19,195 nucleotides of DNA from JALSKU01 sp964556545 (GCA_964556545.1 CAZKWE010000079.1:1-19195); one strand, 5' to 3'. Positions 1 to 7,140 are shown, counted from the stretch's first letter. Program-made: numbers and translations. The notes: generated by a model not told the origin, from the sequence alone.

Positions 1-142
1 GACGCTTGATTGATTCTCAAAGATCGACAATAATATGTTTTTAAATAACACGAAAATGATGACTAAAAAGCCCTCTTTTTCAAGCTCGTTCTCTCAAACA
101 AGGACGAAATTATATAGCAAAGATGCTTAAAGGAAGGTTAAA
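1..142 (-). promoter_or_regulatory. candidate promoter and 5' leader of a stable-RNA (possibly rRNA) operon running off the left edge
   Basis: This gene-free edge region reads best on the minus strand. A consensus -10 box TATAAT lies at 109-114, followed by a GC-containing discriminator (TTCGTCC). Transcription would run toward position 1. The leader contains a small inverted repeat, AAAAAG/CTTTTT with a 4-nt loop, at 65-80. Near the edge, at about 10-26, it has a GATCTTTGAGAATC-like stretch that resembles the CTTTGAAAA/boxA-type sequences found ahead of 16S rRNA genes. No open frame or RBS follows within the window. I infer an rRNA or other stable-RNA leader; it could equally be the promoter of a protein gene outside the window. 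No clear -35 is present, which is common in Campylobacterota. Confidence 0.35.
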
Positions 143-155
143 CAGAAGGAAAAAA

Positions 156-875
156 TTATAAAATATGAATATATCCTGTTTGTGGCTCTATAGCTATGGT
201 TATATTATCTCCACATCCGACATCCGTACATAATGTTATTTTACAAGTTGATGTAATAAGCTTATGATATCCTGATGACGGTAACTCATATGGCAAATTG
301 TTAGGAAATGAATTAAATGGACGACCAAGATAATCAAAGCTTATATATTTAACATTAGATCTACAACCTCCGCTAAATTTTACATTGACAATGCCATACT
401 CATTTCCAATATTTAATTCTTTTGTTGCATTTGAATCAGTATATTTTATTAAGTCTGTTCCGCTTGTTCCTCCTGTTAGGTATCGAATATCATCTAAAGG
501 ATTTTTTGCTATCTCATCACGATCAGGATTGCCTGTGTGATATCCTTTCCAATCTGAAAAAACAGTATATGACCATTTATTATCGCTTCCGCTATTTTTT
601 GAAAATTTTAATTGCCACCTGCTCTTAAACCAAATCGGATCAGTTGTGTTAAACTTATCATCTATCATCGCAAGGTGTTTTGTATATCTTAAGCTACTTA
701 TAACTTGGTCTGCAGCTTCTTGCAGGTTGTCTCTTGTGAACCTTGGTGCCATTTGTGCTACTAATATGCCGACAACAACTATGACAAATACCAATTCCAG
801 CATTGTAAAGGCATTCTTAATGAGTTTATCTTTTTTATCTTTTATATGAAAAAATAAAAATCCACCTTTTTGCAC
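156..875 (-). CDS. type IV pilin-like / type II secretion pseudopilin (prepilin N-terminal methylation domain protein)
   Basis: This 239-residue protein has a classic class III signal. A basic leader (KDKKDKLIKNA) is followed by F23-T-M-L-E27 and a hydrophobic helix to about residue 42. Processing by a prepilin peptidase is predicted between A22 and F23, leaving N-methylated Phe1 and Glu5 of the mature pilin. Ala at -1, instead of Gly, is unusual but tolerated. The globular part has four cysteines (171, 211, 216, 221) that could form two disulfides, an ISFDYLGRP motif near 178-186 and an ITIAIEPQTGYI C-terminus like Campylobacterota pseudopilins. The start is GTG, with an AAGGA ribosome site at 883-887, 7 nt upstream. 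No other pilus or secretion gene is adjacent, so the exact system (type II secretion, type IV pilus, competence) cannot be named. It lies downstream of aclA behind a long inverted repeat. Confidence 0.85.
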   Translation of the reverse strand: MQKGGFLFFHIKDKKDKLIKNAFTMLELVFVIVVVGILVAQMAPRFTRDNLQEAADQVISSLRYTKHLAMIDDKFNTTDPIWFKSRWQLKFSKNSGSDNKWSYTVFSDWKGYHTGNPDRDEIAKNPLDDIRYLTGGTSGTDLIKYTDSNATKELNIGNEYGIVNVKFSGGCRSNVKYISFDYLGRPFNSFPNNLPYELPSSGYHKLITSTCKITLCTDVGCGDNITIAIEPQTGYIHIL

Positions 876-886
876 TTTTTATTCCT

Positions 887-920
887 TATAATAGTAGTGA
901 AAAAATTCACTACTATTATA
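887..920. repeat. 15-bp perfect inverted repeat between aclA and the pilin-like gene
   Basis: Left arm 887-901 and right arm 906-920 are perfectly complementary over 15 bp, with an AAAA loop (902-905). Each arm begins with TATAAT when read inward, so a -10-like box exists on both strands (minus strand: 915-920). The minus-strand arm ends exactly at the AAGGA ribosome site (883-887) of the pilin-like gene. Only three of the 15 pairs are G-C, and no T-tract follows on the minus strand, so this is not a textbook rho-independent terminator for aclA. It may be an operator, a processing or stabilising hairpin for aclBA mRNA, or a translation-control hairpin for the pilin-like gene. Confidence 0.8.
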
Positions 921-930
921 TCATAAATTT

Positions 931-2748
931 TTATATCTCTTCCGCCTTTTCAACATCATAAAGAATATCATCCATAGGATGCCTGTACATTGGCATGGCA
1001 AGTCTTTTTTCATCAAGTATATGACCGATAAAACCTATACTTCTACCTACTATAAAGAAAGAATTTAATGTTCCGCTTTTTATAAATTCATCTATCTCTT
1101 TTTCACTGTAGTTTAAAGCTCTCCACATATCAACCATCAATATACCGATAGTTCCGTCAACATTTAGTATGAGATTGTCTTTTTTGCTTGTTGTAAGTTG
1201 CTCAACCTCAAGAGCATAATCAAGAAGTGAAGTTGCAGGAAAATACTCTTTTGCAAACTGTTTAAGTCCCTCTACTCTCTTATCCGGATTTCTTAAAGAT
1301 TTTATCCTGTGACCGATTCCCGGAATTGGAATACCCTCTTTTTTCATATAATTTAAAAATTCTACCGGTGTCATATTGTTGTCATTTGCATACTTAAAGT
1401 ATTTAGCAGCCCCGTCAATTGCTCCGCCAAATCTTGGGCCTATAGTCAAAAGACCGGTAACAAGAGCCTCTACGACACTTTTTCCCGCTCTTGCGGTAAC
1501 TTTTGCATTATGAGCGCCGCTGACAGCCGGACCATGATCTGCAACAGTTTTCAGTACCGTTTCTATAAAATCACTTGCCCATCTGGGATACTGTTTTTTA
1601 AACCATAAAAGTGCTATAACATCTCCGATAGTTTTACCTGTATCAGGTGTAGCGACAGAACTGATAGGAAATCCGGCATAAGTGGCTTCTTCTCCTCTGT
1701 CATCACTGATAGTACAGATAAAATTCTTCGGTCTTCTGTTTTGTGAAAAAGTTTTTACAACCGGCTCTTCTATTTCAGAAATAATTCCGTCATCTTTGAG
1801 TTTATTGTAAACTGCATTGATAGTCTTTGGAAGATCGTTAAAACTTTCAGGCACATAAAAACCTGCTTCTCTCATAGCCGCATTTTTTGCAATCGCAGTT
1901 TCCCGCTCAGCATTTGCACTTGCACCTGCATGTCCGAACTGAACTCCGCTGCTAAAGTATTGCGCTATAGTTCCTATACACCACGCAATGATAGGTTTTG
2001 TAATTTTTCCTGATTTTACCGCTTCAATTACCTTGTATTCTTCTGTTCCGCCTACTTCACCCAAAAGTATCATATACTTAACTTGTGGGTTATCTTGCAT
2101 CCTTAAAAGATTATCTATAAAAGTTGAACCTACAAATCTATCTCCGCCTATCGCAACACCTTCTGCTATTCCGTCGGCATTAATAGAAATGATATTTGAC
2201 ATTTCATTAAAAAGACCACCGCTTCTTGTAACCAAGCCACAACTGCCTGCACGGTGCAATTTGGAATTTATAATATTTTCTATCGTTCCTCCGATATTCG
2301 CTATCTTAAAAGCTCCCGGTGCTATAGCTCCGACAGTTGCAGGACCTATTACCGTTATACCGGCTGTTCTTGCAGAATAATTCATAAATCTTGCCATTCT
2401 CTCAGGAATTCCTTCGGCCGTAATCATAATAGTTTTAAACTGTCCTTTTATGCCTATTGCTTCCATTGTTACATTGTAAGCTGTTCTAAAAGAGCCGAAA
2501 TTTAGCAAAACATCAGCATTTGGAAAAGCTTTTGCGGCCTCCGGAGTGCTTTTAAAAACAGGAATCATTATTTCATTGTTGCCATAGAAAAATTTTTCAA
2601 ACTTATTGTTGCTTGTAGGTGCAACTATGGCTGCAACTGACGGTTTTTCTCTGTCTATGGTATAATCATAATCAAGCATTCTTTGGATAGCAGTTTTGTT
2701 ATTGTTCCAAAATATTGCCTGTGTATCTTTTGTAAATAGTGCACCCAT
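931..2748 (-). CDS. aclA: ATP citrate lyase, large subunit (AclA; phosphohistidine and citryl-CoA lyase domains)
   Basis: With AclB it cleaves citrate plus CoA and ATP to acetyl-CoA and oxaloacetate, the step that makes the reverse TCA cycle possible; cytosolic. At 605 residues it matches the size of the Chlorobium large subunit and aligns from memory with the C-terminal half of human ACLY. Residues 1 to about 330 are the succinyl-CoA-synthetase-alpha-like part. The phosphorylated histidine is H273 in FGHAGASAN. Residues from about 345 to 605 are the citrate-synthase-like citryl-CoA lyase domain, with DHGPAVSGAHN (H405), GIGHR (477-481) and NVDG (D531), counterparts of the human catalytic His900 and Asp1026 regions. 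It starts 1 nt after the aclB stop, with a strong GGAGGAG site (2756-2762) inside the aclB end, so the two are co-translated. Naming follows the Chlorobium convention; some annotations swap A and B. Confidence 0.96.
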   Translation of the reverse strand: MGALFTKDTQAIFWNNNKTAIQRMLDYDYTIDREKPSVAAIVAPTSNNKFEKFFYGNNEIMIPVFKSTPEAAKAFPNADVLLNFGSFRTAYNVTMEAIGIKGQFKTIMITAEGIPERMARFMNYSARTAGITVIGPATVGAIAPGAFKIANIGGTIENIINSKLHRAGSCGLVTRSGGLFNEMSNIISINADGIAEGVAIGGDRFVGSTFIDNLLRMQDNPQVKYMILLGEVGGTEEYKVIEAVKSGKITKPIIAWCIGTIAQYFSSGVQFGHAGASANAERETAIAKNAAMREAGFYVPESFNDLPKTINAVYNKLKDDGIISEIEEPVVKTFSQNRRPKNFICTISDDRGEEATYAGFPISSVATPDTGKTIGDVIALLWFKKQYPRWASDFIETVLKTVADHGPAVSGAHNAKVTARAGKSVVEALVTGLLTIGPRFGGAIDGAAKYFKYANDNNMTPVEFLNYMKKEGIPIPGIGHRIKSLRNPDKRVEGLKQFAKEYFPATSLLDYALEVEQLTTSKKDNLILNVDGTIGILMVDMWRALNYSEKEIDEFIKSGTLNSFFIVGRSIGFIGHILDEKRLAMPMYRHPMDDILYDVEKAEEI

Positions 2749-2749
2749 T

Positions 2750-4066
2750 TTATTTCTCCTCCAATGCTATACGAACTATCTCGGTCACATGAGTTTCCGG
2801 ACCGTAAACTTCTATATAAAGCCCTAATTTATCAGCTGCTTCTTTTATATCTTTTAAACCTTTTTTATAGTTAGGTCCGCCTCTTCTTACATATATCCTT
2901 ACGCCTACTTCTTTTAATTTGTCTGCATATTTTTCAAGAGCTTGAATAATGCCTGTAAATGTTTTTGCTACATCTGTAAAATTTGCTATAGCACCGCCGA
3001 TAATAAGAATTTTATCTCTGCCTTTTGGATCTTTATGTCTTGTCATAAGATCAAATATAGTCTCAGCATAAAATCTTGTCTCATCCGTAGTAGGACCACC
3101 ACTGTACTCTCCGTAATTTGCCAAATCACTTACATCGGTCAAATCAGCAATAGTATCTGCATAAACAACACTTGCTCCTCCTCCGGCTACCATAGTCCAT
3201 ACTCTTCCCATCGGATTTAGTATAGTAAGTTTCAAACTGGCTCCGCTTTTTGCATCTGCTGCGGCTATAGCTTCTTCTTCCGGAGATTTTTTATCCATGC
3301 CAAACGGTGTTGGAAACTCTATCTTTCCCCATTTGTCTTTCATCAAAAAACTGGCTGTATCATCAAGTCTTGCAACAAGATCCAATATATGCATATCATT
3401 TTCTATCATTACCAATGGATTGATCTCCAAATATGCAAAATTCAAATCTTTGTAAAATTTATAAAACTGTTTTGCAAAAGTAATAAAAACTTCTTTTTTC
3501 TCAGCAGGGATATCTTGAGGAACATTTGCTCTTATAAGATGTTTTATATCCGTATCGCTTAAGTCTATGGGTATAACGGCTTCCGTTACTTTCTCACCCC
3601 ATCCTTCTTCAACTTCCATACCGCCCTCGGCCGACATATAAAGCACATCATTTTCACCTACGGTAGTTGCGGCTATATAATACTCCTGATCCTGGGAATG
3701 CGGAGTAAAAGGTTCTACAATAAAATGAGTTAGAAAACCTTCCTCTCCCGAGATTAAAAGAGTTTCATGACTTCTTTTTTCATCTATCCATTTTGCGGCA
3801 TCTTCAAGCATAACATCACCCGGTTTGTCAACTTTAAACAAAACCAACCCGTTTTTGCCTCTTTTGCCAAACAGCATATCAGGTTTTGCAACCAAAGGTT
3901 TTTGATTTAGCCATTCAAAACCATGCTCTTTTGCTTTTTTTCGCAACTCATCACCACTGCTTACAAGTACTGATTGAAAACCGTATTCAAAACCACTAAA
4001 ATAATCATTCCAGTGCTTTGCAAACAGTGCTTTACCGTCATATTCGCGTATTGCTCTTTGAGCCAT
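2750..4066 (-). CDS. aclB: ATP citrate lyase, small subunit (AclB; ATP-grasp and citrate-binding domains)
   Basis: First gene of the aclBA pair. The 438-residue protein corresponds to the N-terminal half of eukaryotic ACLY: an ATP-grasp fold that uses ATP to phosphorylate the histidine of AclA, then the citrate-binding region. Visible landmarks are LVAKPD (58-63) and KRGKNGLV (68-75) for nucleotide binding, VEPFTPHSQDQEYY (117-130), the ATP-grasp metal-site motif LEINPLV (213-219), GGGAS (295-299), NYGEYSGGP (317-325) and RRGGPNY (394-400), all in family order. The ATG start has an AAGGAG site (4072-4077) 5 nt upstream. Its own promoter lies in the 97-bp gap before it. It is the key autotrophy gene of the window and indicates CO2 fixation by the reductive TCA cycle. 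Confidence 0.96.
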   Translation of the reverse strand: MAQRAIREYDGKALFAKHWNDYFSGFEYGFQSVLVSSGDELRKKAKEHGFEWLNQKPLVAKPDMLFGKRGKNGLVLFKVDKPGDVMLEDAAKWIDEKRSHETLLISGEEGFLTHFIVEPFTPHSQDQEYYIAATTVGENDVLYMSAEGGMEVEEGWGEKVTEAVIPIDLSDTDIKHLIRANVPQDIPAEKKEVFITFAKQFYKFYKDLNFAYLEINPLVMIENDMHILDLVARLDDTASFLMKDKWGKIEFPTPFGMDKKSPEEEAIAAADAKSGASLKLTILNPMGRVWTMVAGGGASVVYADTIADLTDVSDLANYGEYSGGPTTDETRFYAETIFDLMTRHKDPKGRDKILIIGGAIANFTDVAKTFTGIIQALEKYADKLKEVGVRIYVRRGGPNYKKGLKDIKEAADKLGLYIEVYGPETHVTEIVRIALEEK

Positions 4067-4090
4067 AACTGCTCCTTATTTTTTATAGTA

Positions 4091-4114
4091 ATTATATTGT
4101 ATGATTATACAATA
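4091..4114 (-). promoter_or_regulatory. aclBA promoter with overlapping palindrome (candidate operator)
   Basis: Two TATAAT boxes read on the minus strand, at 4104-4109 and 4091-4096, and point toward aclB (ATG at 4066). A perfect 8-bp inverted repeat, TATTGTAT (4095-4102) and ATACAATA (4107-4114) with a GATT centre, overlaps both boxes. A protein bound here would cover the -10 region or the start of transcription. No -35 is recognisable; the surroundings are nearly pure A/T. The promoter call rests on box match and position only; the operator role is inference. Confidence 0.55.
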
Positions 4115-4163
4115 ATTAATAATAATTATTCAAATTTTAAATGGCTTTTTAAAAAATTTTACT

Positions 4164-5372
4164 CTATTTGTGTATTTTAGAAACAAACACTTTATATACA
4201 GGTTTTTTATAGTAACAAATGGTAACACTTTTACTATTGGGGCTTTTTTTGTGACTTAAAATATAACTTCCTCCGCTGTCAATACCGTAAAACTTCAGCC
4301 TCAGTGCCAAATCATTGTCATAAGAGTAAATTTTATCTATCTTCATCTGCTTTAATCTAAAAGCAATTTTCTTTGCAAAATCATACCTGTAAGTAAAATG
4401 TTTGGCAGGATTTGAGAGTAACAGATAAAGTGGTTTATTGAAATATATTAGTATAAAATTCACAACAAGAGTACTAAAAACAATACTAAAAAAAAACTTA
4501 TGTAAAGTCCTTAGTTCAGGGATTCTTACTCTGTAACTCGATAAAAATGTTCTTACCATCAAAGGGGTCGATATGATAGCAAATGCAGCAAAATCCTCTA
4601 ATCTTATTTTTTGCCTAAAAGAGAGAAGCAAAGAAAAAACAAAAGCAACAAACGATATAAACCAGAGTATATTTTTTTCCTCTTTTATCAAAATTCTATA
4701 CTCGGTATAAAAAAAGTATAAAAATACAAAAGGAGAAAATATAGCACTGTAGATTGCTAAAGTTTCTACAAAATAATTTTTGGGTTTTCCCTCTGTATCA
4801 AATCCCCATATATACATACTTACTCCAAAAAGTATAAGTGAAAAACATAAAAGAGTATTATCTTTTTTGTAAAGTGAATAAAATACAAGGGCAAGATAAA
4901 ATATAGAAAAAGAGTTATCAAATAAAAAAGAGAATGACAGCACAAAATATGCCATAATATATTTTTTACTTTCATACAAATATATAAAAAGTAAAGATAA
5001 AAATATCACAATACCTGCACTATTAACCAAAAGTGCGGCACTATTGGTACCCGGAAGCAACAAATAAACAATAATACTAAAAACCCTGTCACTTTTTCGT
5101 TTTAAATATTTTTTACTTAATTTATATAAAAGCACGGTACTGCCTATATGAAATACAACAAAAGGCACTCTCAATGCAAAGTCATTTTGTCCCAAAATTG
5201 ATGTGGATAATTTTACCACATAATGAGTAAAAGAAGCGGACTTAAAAAAGATAACGGCTTCACCATAGCTTATGCTTAATGTTTTTATACCGTACAATAA
5301 AAACAAAACATGAATAAACAAAATAAAACTTATCAAAAAAGTTTCATTTTTAAATAGCGGATTTATCTTCAT
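4164..5372 (-). CDS. ArnT-like polytopic membrane protein, glycosyltransferase family 39-type
   Basis: This 402-residue protein has about 10-11 hydrophobic segments (roughly 11-29, 66-85, 97-107, 118-133, 138-150, 155-168, 174-190, 205-223, 234-251, 258-275, 292-312) and a soluble C-terminal tail of about 90 residues. The order of features fits the GT39/ArnT/PMT-like membrane glycosyltransferases that use a lipid-phosphate sugar donor: a first helix, the loop LSISYGEA (32-39), then the LGQNDFALRVP block (60-70) and a second helix. In typical members the first loop carries an acidic D-E catalytic motif; here the Asp position is Gly (G37-E38), so activity is uncertain. It starts by an ATGA overlap with pabA and is the last gene of the mqnE operon. 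No sugar substrate can be inferred. A non-enzymatic membrane relative is the main alternative. Confidence 0.6.
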   Translation of the reverse strand: MKINPLFKNETFLISFILFIHVLFLLYGIKTLSISYGEAVIFFKSASFTHYVVKLSTSILGQNDFALRVPFVVFHIGSTVLLYKLSKKYLKRKSDRVFSIIVYLLLPGTNSAALLVNSAGIVIFLSLLFIYLYESKKYIMAYFVLSFSFLFDNSFSIFYLALVFYSLYKKDNTLLCFSLILFGVSMYIWGFDTEGKPKNYFVETLAIYSAIFSPFVFLYFFYTEYRILIKEEKNILWFISFVAFVFSLLLSFRQKIRLEDFAAFAIISTPLMVRTFLSSYRVRIPELRTLHKFFFSIVFSTLVVNFILIYFNKPLYLLLSNPAKHFTYRYDFAKKIAFRLKQMKIDKIYSYDNDLALRLKFYGIDSGGSYILSHKKSPNSKSVTICYYKKPVYKVFVSKIHK

Positions 5373-5941
5373 ATTTTTAAAAAATTATCCAGTATCTTAT
5401 ATCCGTATTCACTCATAATTGATTCGGGATGAAATTGAACACCATAAATATCATGCCCTTTAACTTCAAGTGACATTATCTCGTCATCATCTTTACTGTA
5501 AGAAGTTATACTTATAATTTCCGGCACACTCTTTTTATCAACAACCAAAGAGTGATATCTTGTAGCTGTAAACTCTTTTGGCATATCATTATACAAGAGA
5601 GTTTTATTCTCATTTGTTATCACGGTAGAGGTTTTTCCATGCATCATATGTTTTGCTCTTATAATTTTTGCTCCAAAACTTTGGGCAATCGCTTGATGAC
5701 CAAGACAAATACCGAGAATTGGTAATTTGTCTTTAAAATATGCTATACACTCCAAAGAGATACCTGCTTCATCGGGTGTAGCGGGTCCGGGAGAAATAAT
5801 AATTTTTTCAGGTTTTAATTTCTCAATTTCTTTAATATCCATTTCATCATTTCTTATAACTTTCAAATCCGCTCCGAGTTCCAAACAGTACTGCACGATA
5901 TTGTAAGTAAAACTATCATAATTATCTATCATAAGTATCAT
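5369..5941 (-). CDS. pabA: class I glutamine amidotransferase: aminodeoxychorismate/anthranilate synthase component II
   Basis: This 190-residue TrpG/PabA-type subunit hydrolyses glutamine and passes ammonia to a chorismate-using partner, giving aminodeoxychorismate (folate) or anthranilate (tryptophan). The family signature starts at residue 1 (MILMIDNYDSFTYN), followed by the oxyanion segment SPGPATPDEAG (50-60), the nucleophile C79 in GICLGHQ, MMHGKTS (99-105) and the His/Glu pair of the triad, H171 and E173, in VQFHPES. It is full length and unfused. It overlaps mqnE upstream and the membrane protein downstream by ATGA on both sides, so translation is coupled. No trp genes are nearby; the mqnE partner also draws on chorismate-derived material. 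PabA is therefore slightly preferred over TrpG, but the subunit may serve both pathways. Confidence 0.85.
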   Translation of the reverse strand: MILMIDNYDSFTYNIVQYCLELGADLKVIRNDEMDIKEIEKLKPEKIIISPGPATPDEAGISLECIAYFKDKLPILGICLGHQAIAQSFGAKIIRAKHMMHGKTSTVITNENKTLLYNDMPKEFTATRYHSLVVDKKSVPEIISITSYSKDDDEIMSLEVKGHDIYGVQFHPESIMSEYGYKILDNFLKI

Positions 5942-7005
5942 TGATAAACCTTCAATTCATTATATAAACTATCTCTCTCAACAGGAATAAACCCGCTATC
6001 TTTTATAAGATGTATAAATTCATTTATTTGCATACCATTGGCACTTTTTGCTCCGGCAGCTGAATTTATCGACTCTTTTTCTATCGTTCCGTCTAAATCA
6101 TCTGCACCAAACTCCTGAGCAATGAGGGCCAAATTTACTGTTGAAGTTACCCAGTATGCCTTAATATGAGGAACATTATCCAAAACAAGTCTTGATATGG
6201 CATAAGTTTTTAAAATCTCCTGGGAAGTAGGAAAATTTTCAACTTTTAAATAATTATTTTCTTTTTGATATACCAGAGGAATAAAAGCATTAAACCCTCC
6301 GGTTATATCCTGTAGTTCCCTTATTCTTATCATATGATCTATCCTGTGGATTCTCTGTTCTATATGTCCAAAAAGCATAGTTACATTACTTTTTTTACCT
6401 TTTTCATGCCAGAGTTTATGAATCCTAAACCAATTATCAGAGGTTACTTTTCCTTTGCAAATCTTTTTTCTTATACCTTCATCAAATATTTCTGCTCCGC
6501 CTCCCGGCATTGAATCAACTCCGTTTTCTATCATCAAATCAATCATTTCTTCATAGCTCAGTGCATTTGATTCACTCAGAAAATTTACCTCAGCCGCAGT
6601 TAAAGCTTTTATGTGGAGATTGGGATATAACTTTTTTATCTTTTTAAAAATCCCAAGATACCAATCAATCCCTACCTTATCATTATGTGCAGAAACAATA
6701 TGTACTTCTTTTATATTGTGGCTAATAGCATTTTTTACAATTTTAAGTATCTCTTCATGGGTCATAGTGTATGGATTTGGATTTTTTCTGTTTGCAGAAA
6801 ATGCACAAAATTTGCATATATCTTTGCATTGATTTGTCGGATTTATATGTCTGTTGATATTAAAAAAACTTTTTTTGCCATATAGCGCTTCCCTTTTTTC
6901 ATTTGCCAATTTGCCAAGCGTAAAAAGATCCATTTCATACAATGATAAAGCTTCATCAAAATTCAATCTTTCACCATTATTGATCTTTTTAATAATTTCT
7001 TTCAT
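5938..7005 (-). CDS. mqnE: aminofutalosine synthase, radical SAM enzyme of the futalosine menaquinone pathway
   Basis: MqnE joins 3-[(1-carboxyvinyl)oxy]benzoate to an adenosyl radical from SAM, giving 6-amino-6-deoxyfutalosine, an early step to menaquinone. The 355-residue protein has the radical SAM cluster motif C60-x3-C64-x2-C67 (QCKDICKFCAF). The MqnE-type blocks are EVHIVSAHN (100-108), IKALTAAEV (132-140), MPGGGAEIF (166-174) followed by the KICKGK segment, and TMLFGHIE (209-216). The sister enzyme MqnC shares the fold, but it normally has a different residue set around LxGGxNP and ISPKK, so MqnE is preferred. It is the first gene of the minus operon with pabA and the membrane protein. 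A weak AGAGAG site precedes the ATG and an extended -10 lies about 33 nt upstream. Confidence 0.9.
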   Translation of the reverse strand: MKEIIKKINNGERLNFDEALSLYEMDLFTLGKLANEKREALYGKKSFFNINRHINPTNQCKDICKFCAFSANRKNPNPYTMTHEEILKIVKNAISHNIKEVHIVSAHNDKVGIDWYLGIFKKIKKLYPNLHIKALTAAEVNFLSESNALSYEEMIDLMIENGVDSMPGGGAEIFDEGIRKKICKGKVTSDNWFRIHKLWHEKGKKSNVTMLFGHIEQRIHRIDHMIRIRELQDITGGFNAFIPLVYQKENNYLKVENFPTSQEILKTYAISRLVLDNVPHIKAYWVTSTVNLALIAQEFGADDLDGTIEKESINSAAGAKSANGMQINEFIHLIKDSGFIPVERDSLYNELKVYQ

Positions 7006-7037
7006 TATTTTTTACTCTCTTGATTTTATTTTTTGAG

Positions 7038-7046
7038 ATTATACCA
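7038..7046 (-). promoter_or_regulatory. mqnE promoter, extended -10 (TGGTATAAT)
   Basis: On the minus strand the sequence TGGTATAAT occupies 7046-7038, a perfect extended -10. It predicts a transcript start near 7031 and a leader of about 25 nt before the mqnE ATG (7005). It lies 20 bp from the oppositely oriented permease -10, so the two promoters share their upstream DNA. Confidence 0.6.
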
Positions 7047-7066
7047 AAATTTAAAAAATATATAGA

Positions 7067-7072
7067 TATAAT
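7067..7072 (+). promoter_or_regulatory. promoter -10 of the purine permease - gpt - glnD - glmS operon
   Basis: TATAAT at 7067-7072 on the plus strand sits 82 nt before the permease ATG. It predicts a start near 7079-7080 and a leader of about 75 nt. No -35 is visible; the upstream DNA is A/T-rich and holds the opposing mqnE -10. Confidence 0.55.
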
Positions 7073-7091
7073 ACTTGATTATTTTATATAA

Positions 7092-7138
7092 GAGCACCTC
7101 TGCTGACTTATAAATTGTACAAGTTACCAAAGGTGTTT
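7092..7138 (+). promoter_or_regulatory. structured 5' leader of the purine permease mRNA (candidate cis-regulatory RNA)
   Basis: The leader can fold into an outer stem pairing 7092-7099 with 7131-7138 (core CACCT/AGGTG, eight pairs including G-U). Inside is a 6-bp stem pairing 7104-7109 with 7121-7126 around an 11-nt loop. Internal-loop sequences CTGC (7100-7103) and CCAA (7127-7130) separate the two stems. The outer stem ends 2-3 nt before the ribosome binding site (7141-7146), the place expected for translation control. It is not the known purine riboswitch, which needs two hairpins in a three-way junction. Whether it binds a ligand or protein, or is chance pairing, is unknown. Confidence 0.35.
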
Positions 7139-7140
7139 AC

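Noticed and set aside
1988..2380. Open frames of 60-160 codons opposite aclA, glmS, dnaB and others
   Set aside because: They are antisense shadows of strongly conserved genes, with no RBS or recognisable protein features.
4115..4163. A/T-only inverted repeat (AAATTTT/AAAATTT) after the GT39-like gene as a terminator
   Set aside because: The stem is pure A-T and of a kind expected by chance in this DNA, and the T-run does not follow it cleanly.
5938..7005. Reading this radical SAM gene as mqnC instead of mqnE
   Set aside because: The blocks EVHIVSAHN, IKALTAAEV and the KICKGK segment match the MqnE branch better; MqnC differs around these positions.
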